NCBI GenBank assembly: GCA_031256305.1 | Contig: JAIRQU010000006.1 | Span: 1-5,613, forward strand | Length of the DNA: 5,613 bases | Reading direction: 5' to 3' | Origin: Burkholderiaceae bacterium | GTDB lineage: Bacteria > Pseudomonadota > Gammaproteobacteria > Burkholderiales > Burkholderiaceae_C | Shown here: positions 4,827-5,613 of the stretch, one piece after another | Position numbering within the stretch: the first letter of the stretch is position 1 | How the letters are laid out: every line of letters starts with the position of its first letter | Notes under the pieces: generated by a model | Told to the model about the DNA's origin: nothing | Database searches by the model: none | Seen by the model: only the letters and a program-made list of their open reading frames with translations | Translations under genes and position numbers: made by a program

Positions 4827-5613
4827 TTACTTCAGCTCGCCGGCCAGTACCTTGACGATGCGCTGCGCGTCCTTGTCCTCGGCGGGCGTGCCGTCTTCCT
4901 TGAGCACGGTAACGGTCGTGACGCCCGCCGCATCGGCCTTGACCGCGATCTGGTAGCGTGTGGTGGGCAGTGGCGCGCTGCTCTTGCCGAACAGCTTGGC
5001 CAAGAATCCCGGCTCTTTTTTCTCGGCCGTGGGATCGGCGTAGCGCACAAAGTACCGCCCCTTGCTCTGATCGCGGTCTTCCACCGTGAAGCCGCTGCGG
5101 TCCAGCGCCAGTCCGACGCGCCGCCAGGCATGATCGAATTGATCCTTGAATTCAAGCGCCTGCTGGCCGTTGACGGTGACAATTTGCGCGGCGCCCGCTT
5201 GCGCGGTGGCTGCCGTTTCAGCGTTGGTGATTTGTGTCTTGGCTTCTTCCTGCGAGACGCCGAGCTTGACCATCAGGCGGCGCAGGAATATCGCTTCCAG
5301 CCCCGGATCTTCCCGGCGCGGCTGCCAGGCGGTGGTGTCGTGCTGGGCGTCGGTATAGACCTCTTCCATGCCCTGGTGGGTGATGTAGATGTCCGTACCC
5401 CCGTTGGCCGTGTGTTCCACCCGGGTGCGGAAGCGGTCGCGTTCGCCGGTCGAATACAGCGAATCAAACAGTTTGCCCAGCGTGTTGCGGATAAAGTCAT
5501 CGGGAATCTTGGCGCGGTTTTCGGCCCAATCGGTTTCCATCACGCCGACCTTGGGGTCATCAATGGCCAGCAGAAAGCCGTTGTCCTGCCAGAAGTCGCG
5601 TAGCGCGCCCCAG
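4827..5613 (-). CDS. bamC: Outer membrane protein assembly factor BamC, 5' partial
   Basis: BamC (NlpB) is a lipoprotein of the BAM complex that inserts beta-barrel proteins into the outer membrane, binding BamD. The frame stays open to the right edge and encodes W-G-A-L-R-D-F-W-Q-D-N-G-F before DDPKVGVMETDWAENRAKIP, the best conserved BamC stretch. The start therefore lies outside the window, and GTG 5543 and ATG 5540 are internal. About 261 residues are visible. The first helix-grip domain covers roughly visible residues 1-115, with ETDWAENR and a TDIYITHQGMEEVY strand. An Ala-rich linker follows, then the second domain (about 146-261), which contains a Lys-rich insert KKEPGFLAKLFGKSS. The lipobox and the BamD-binding N-terminal tail are not in the window. 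It is followed after 3 nt by the MBL hydrolase gene. In related bacteria dapA often precedes bamC (from memory); this cannot be checked here. Confidence 0.93.
   Translation of the reverse strand, partial: WGALRDFWQDNGFLLAIDDPKVGVMETDWAENRAKIPDDFIRNTLGKLFDSLYSTGERDRFRTRVEHTANGGTDIYITHQGMEEVYTDAQHDTTAWQPRREDPGLEAIFLRRLMVKLGVSQEEAKTQITNAETAATAQAGAAQIVTVNGQQALEFKDQFDHAWRRVGLALDRSGFTVEDRDQSKGRYFVRYADPTAEKKEPGFLAKLFGKSSAPLPTTRYQIAVKADAAGVTTVTVLKEDGTPAEDKDAQRIVKVLAGELK

Noticed and set aside
4620..5603. A 327-codon plus-strand open frame across bamC and the MBL gene.
   Set aside because: It spans two unrelated minus-strand genes with clear family motifs, so it is a compositional shadow.

Overview
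This 5.6 kb window is GC-rich, densely packed chromosomal DNA from what looks like a betaproteobacterium of the order Burkholderiales, most likely an Alcaligenaceae relative of Bordetella or Achromobacter. That placement is an inference. It rests on a Bug-type (TctC-like) solute receptor, a SlyD/SlpA-type FKBP whose sequence closely resembles my memory of Bordetella proteins, and a BamC lipoprotein followed directly by a YycJ-like metallo-hydrolase. I see no mobile elements, CRISPR arrays, tRNA or rRNA genes, and no sign of recent transfer.

Layout, left to right. Bases 2-1090 (+): periplasmic Bug-family solute receptor, whose 5' end lies outside the window and which appears to have a Tat signal. 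Bases 1087-1596 (-): FKBP-type peptidyl-prolyl isomerase, convergent with the receptor, the two stop codons sharing the palindrome TTAA. Bases 1597-1697: a short divergent intergenic region without a clear promoter. Bases 1698-2864 (+): JmjC/cupin ribosomal oxygenase of the RoxA/YcfD family. Bases 2851-3411 (+): a conserved protein of unknown function that overlaps the oxygenase by 14 nt. Bases 3412-3590: a possible weak terminator, an extended -10 promoter and a roughly 100 nt leader with a hairpin. Bases 3591-3890 (+): small Ala-rich lipoprotein, followed by a strong intrinsic terminator. Bases 4023-4823 (-): MBL-fold hydrolase. Bases 4827-5613 (-): bamC, whose 5' end lies beyond the right edge.

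There are two evident co-transcribed pairs: oxygenase plus unknown protein (+), and bamC plus MBL hydrolase (-, 3 nt gap). The small lipoprotein is a separate transcription unit. Several genes serve general protein or envelope quality: ribosomal protein hydroxylation, proline isomerisation and outer-membrane protein assembly. Nothing in the sequence ties them into one system.

I did not find a convincing novel system. The points most worth a second look are the [D/E/N]AAS repeat architecture of the lipoprotein with 7- and 11-residue spacing, the uncharacterised protein coupled to the ribosomal oxygenase, the divergent ligand loop of the Bug receptor, and the structured leader of the lipoprotein gene.
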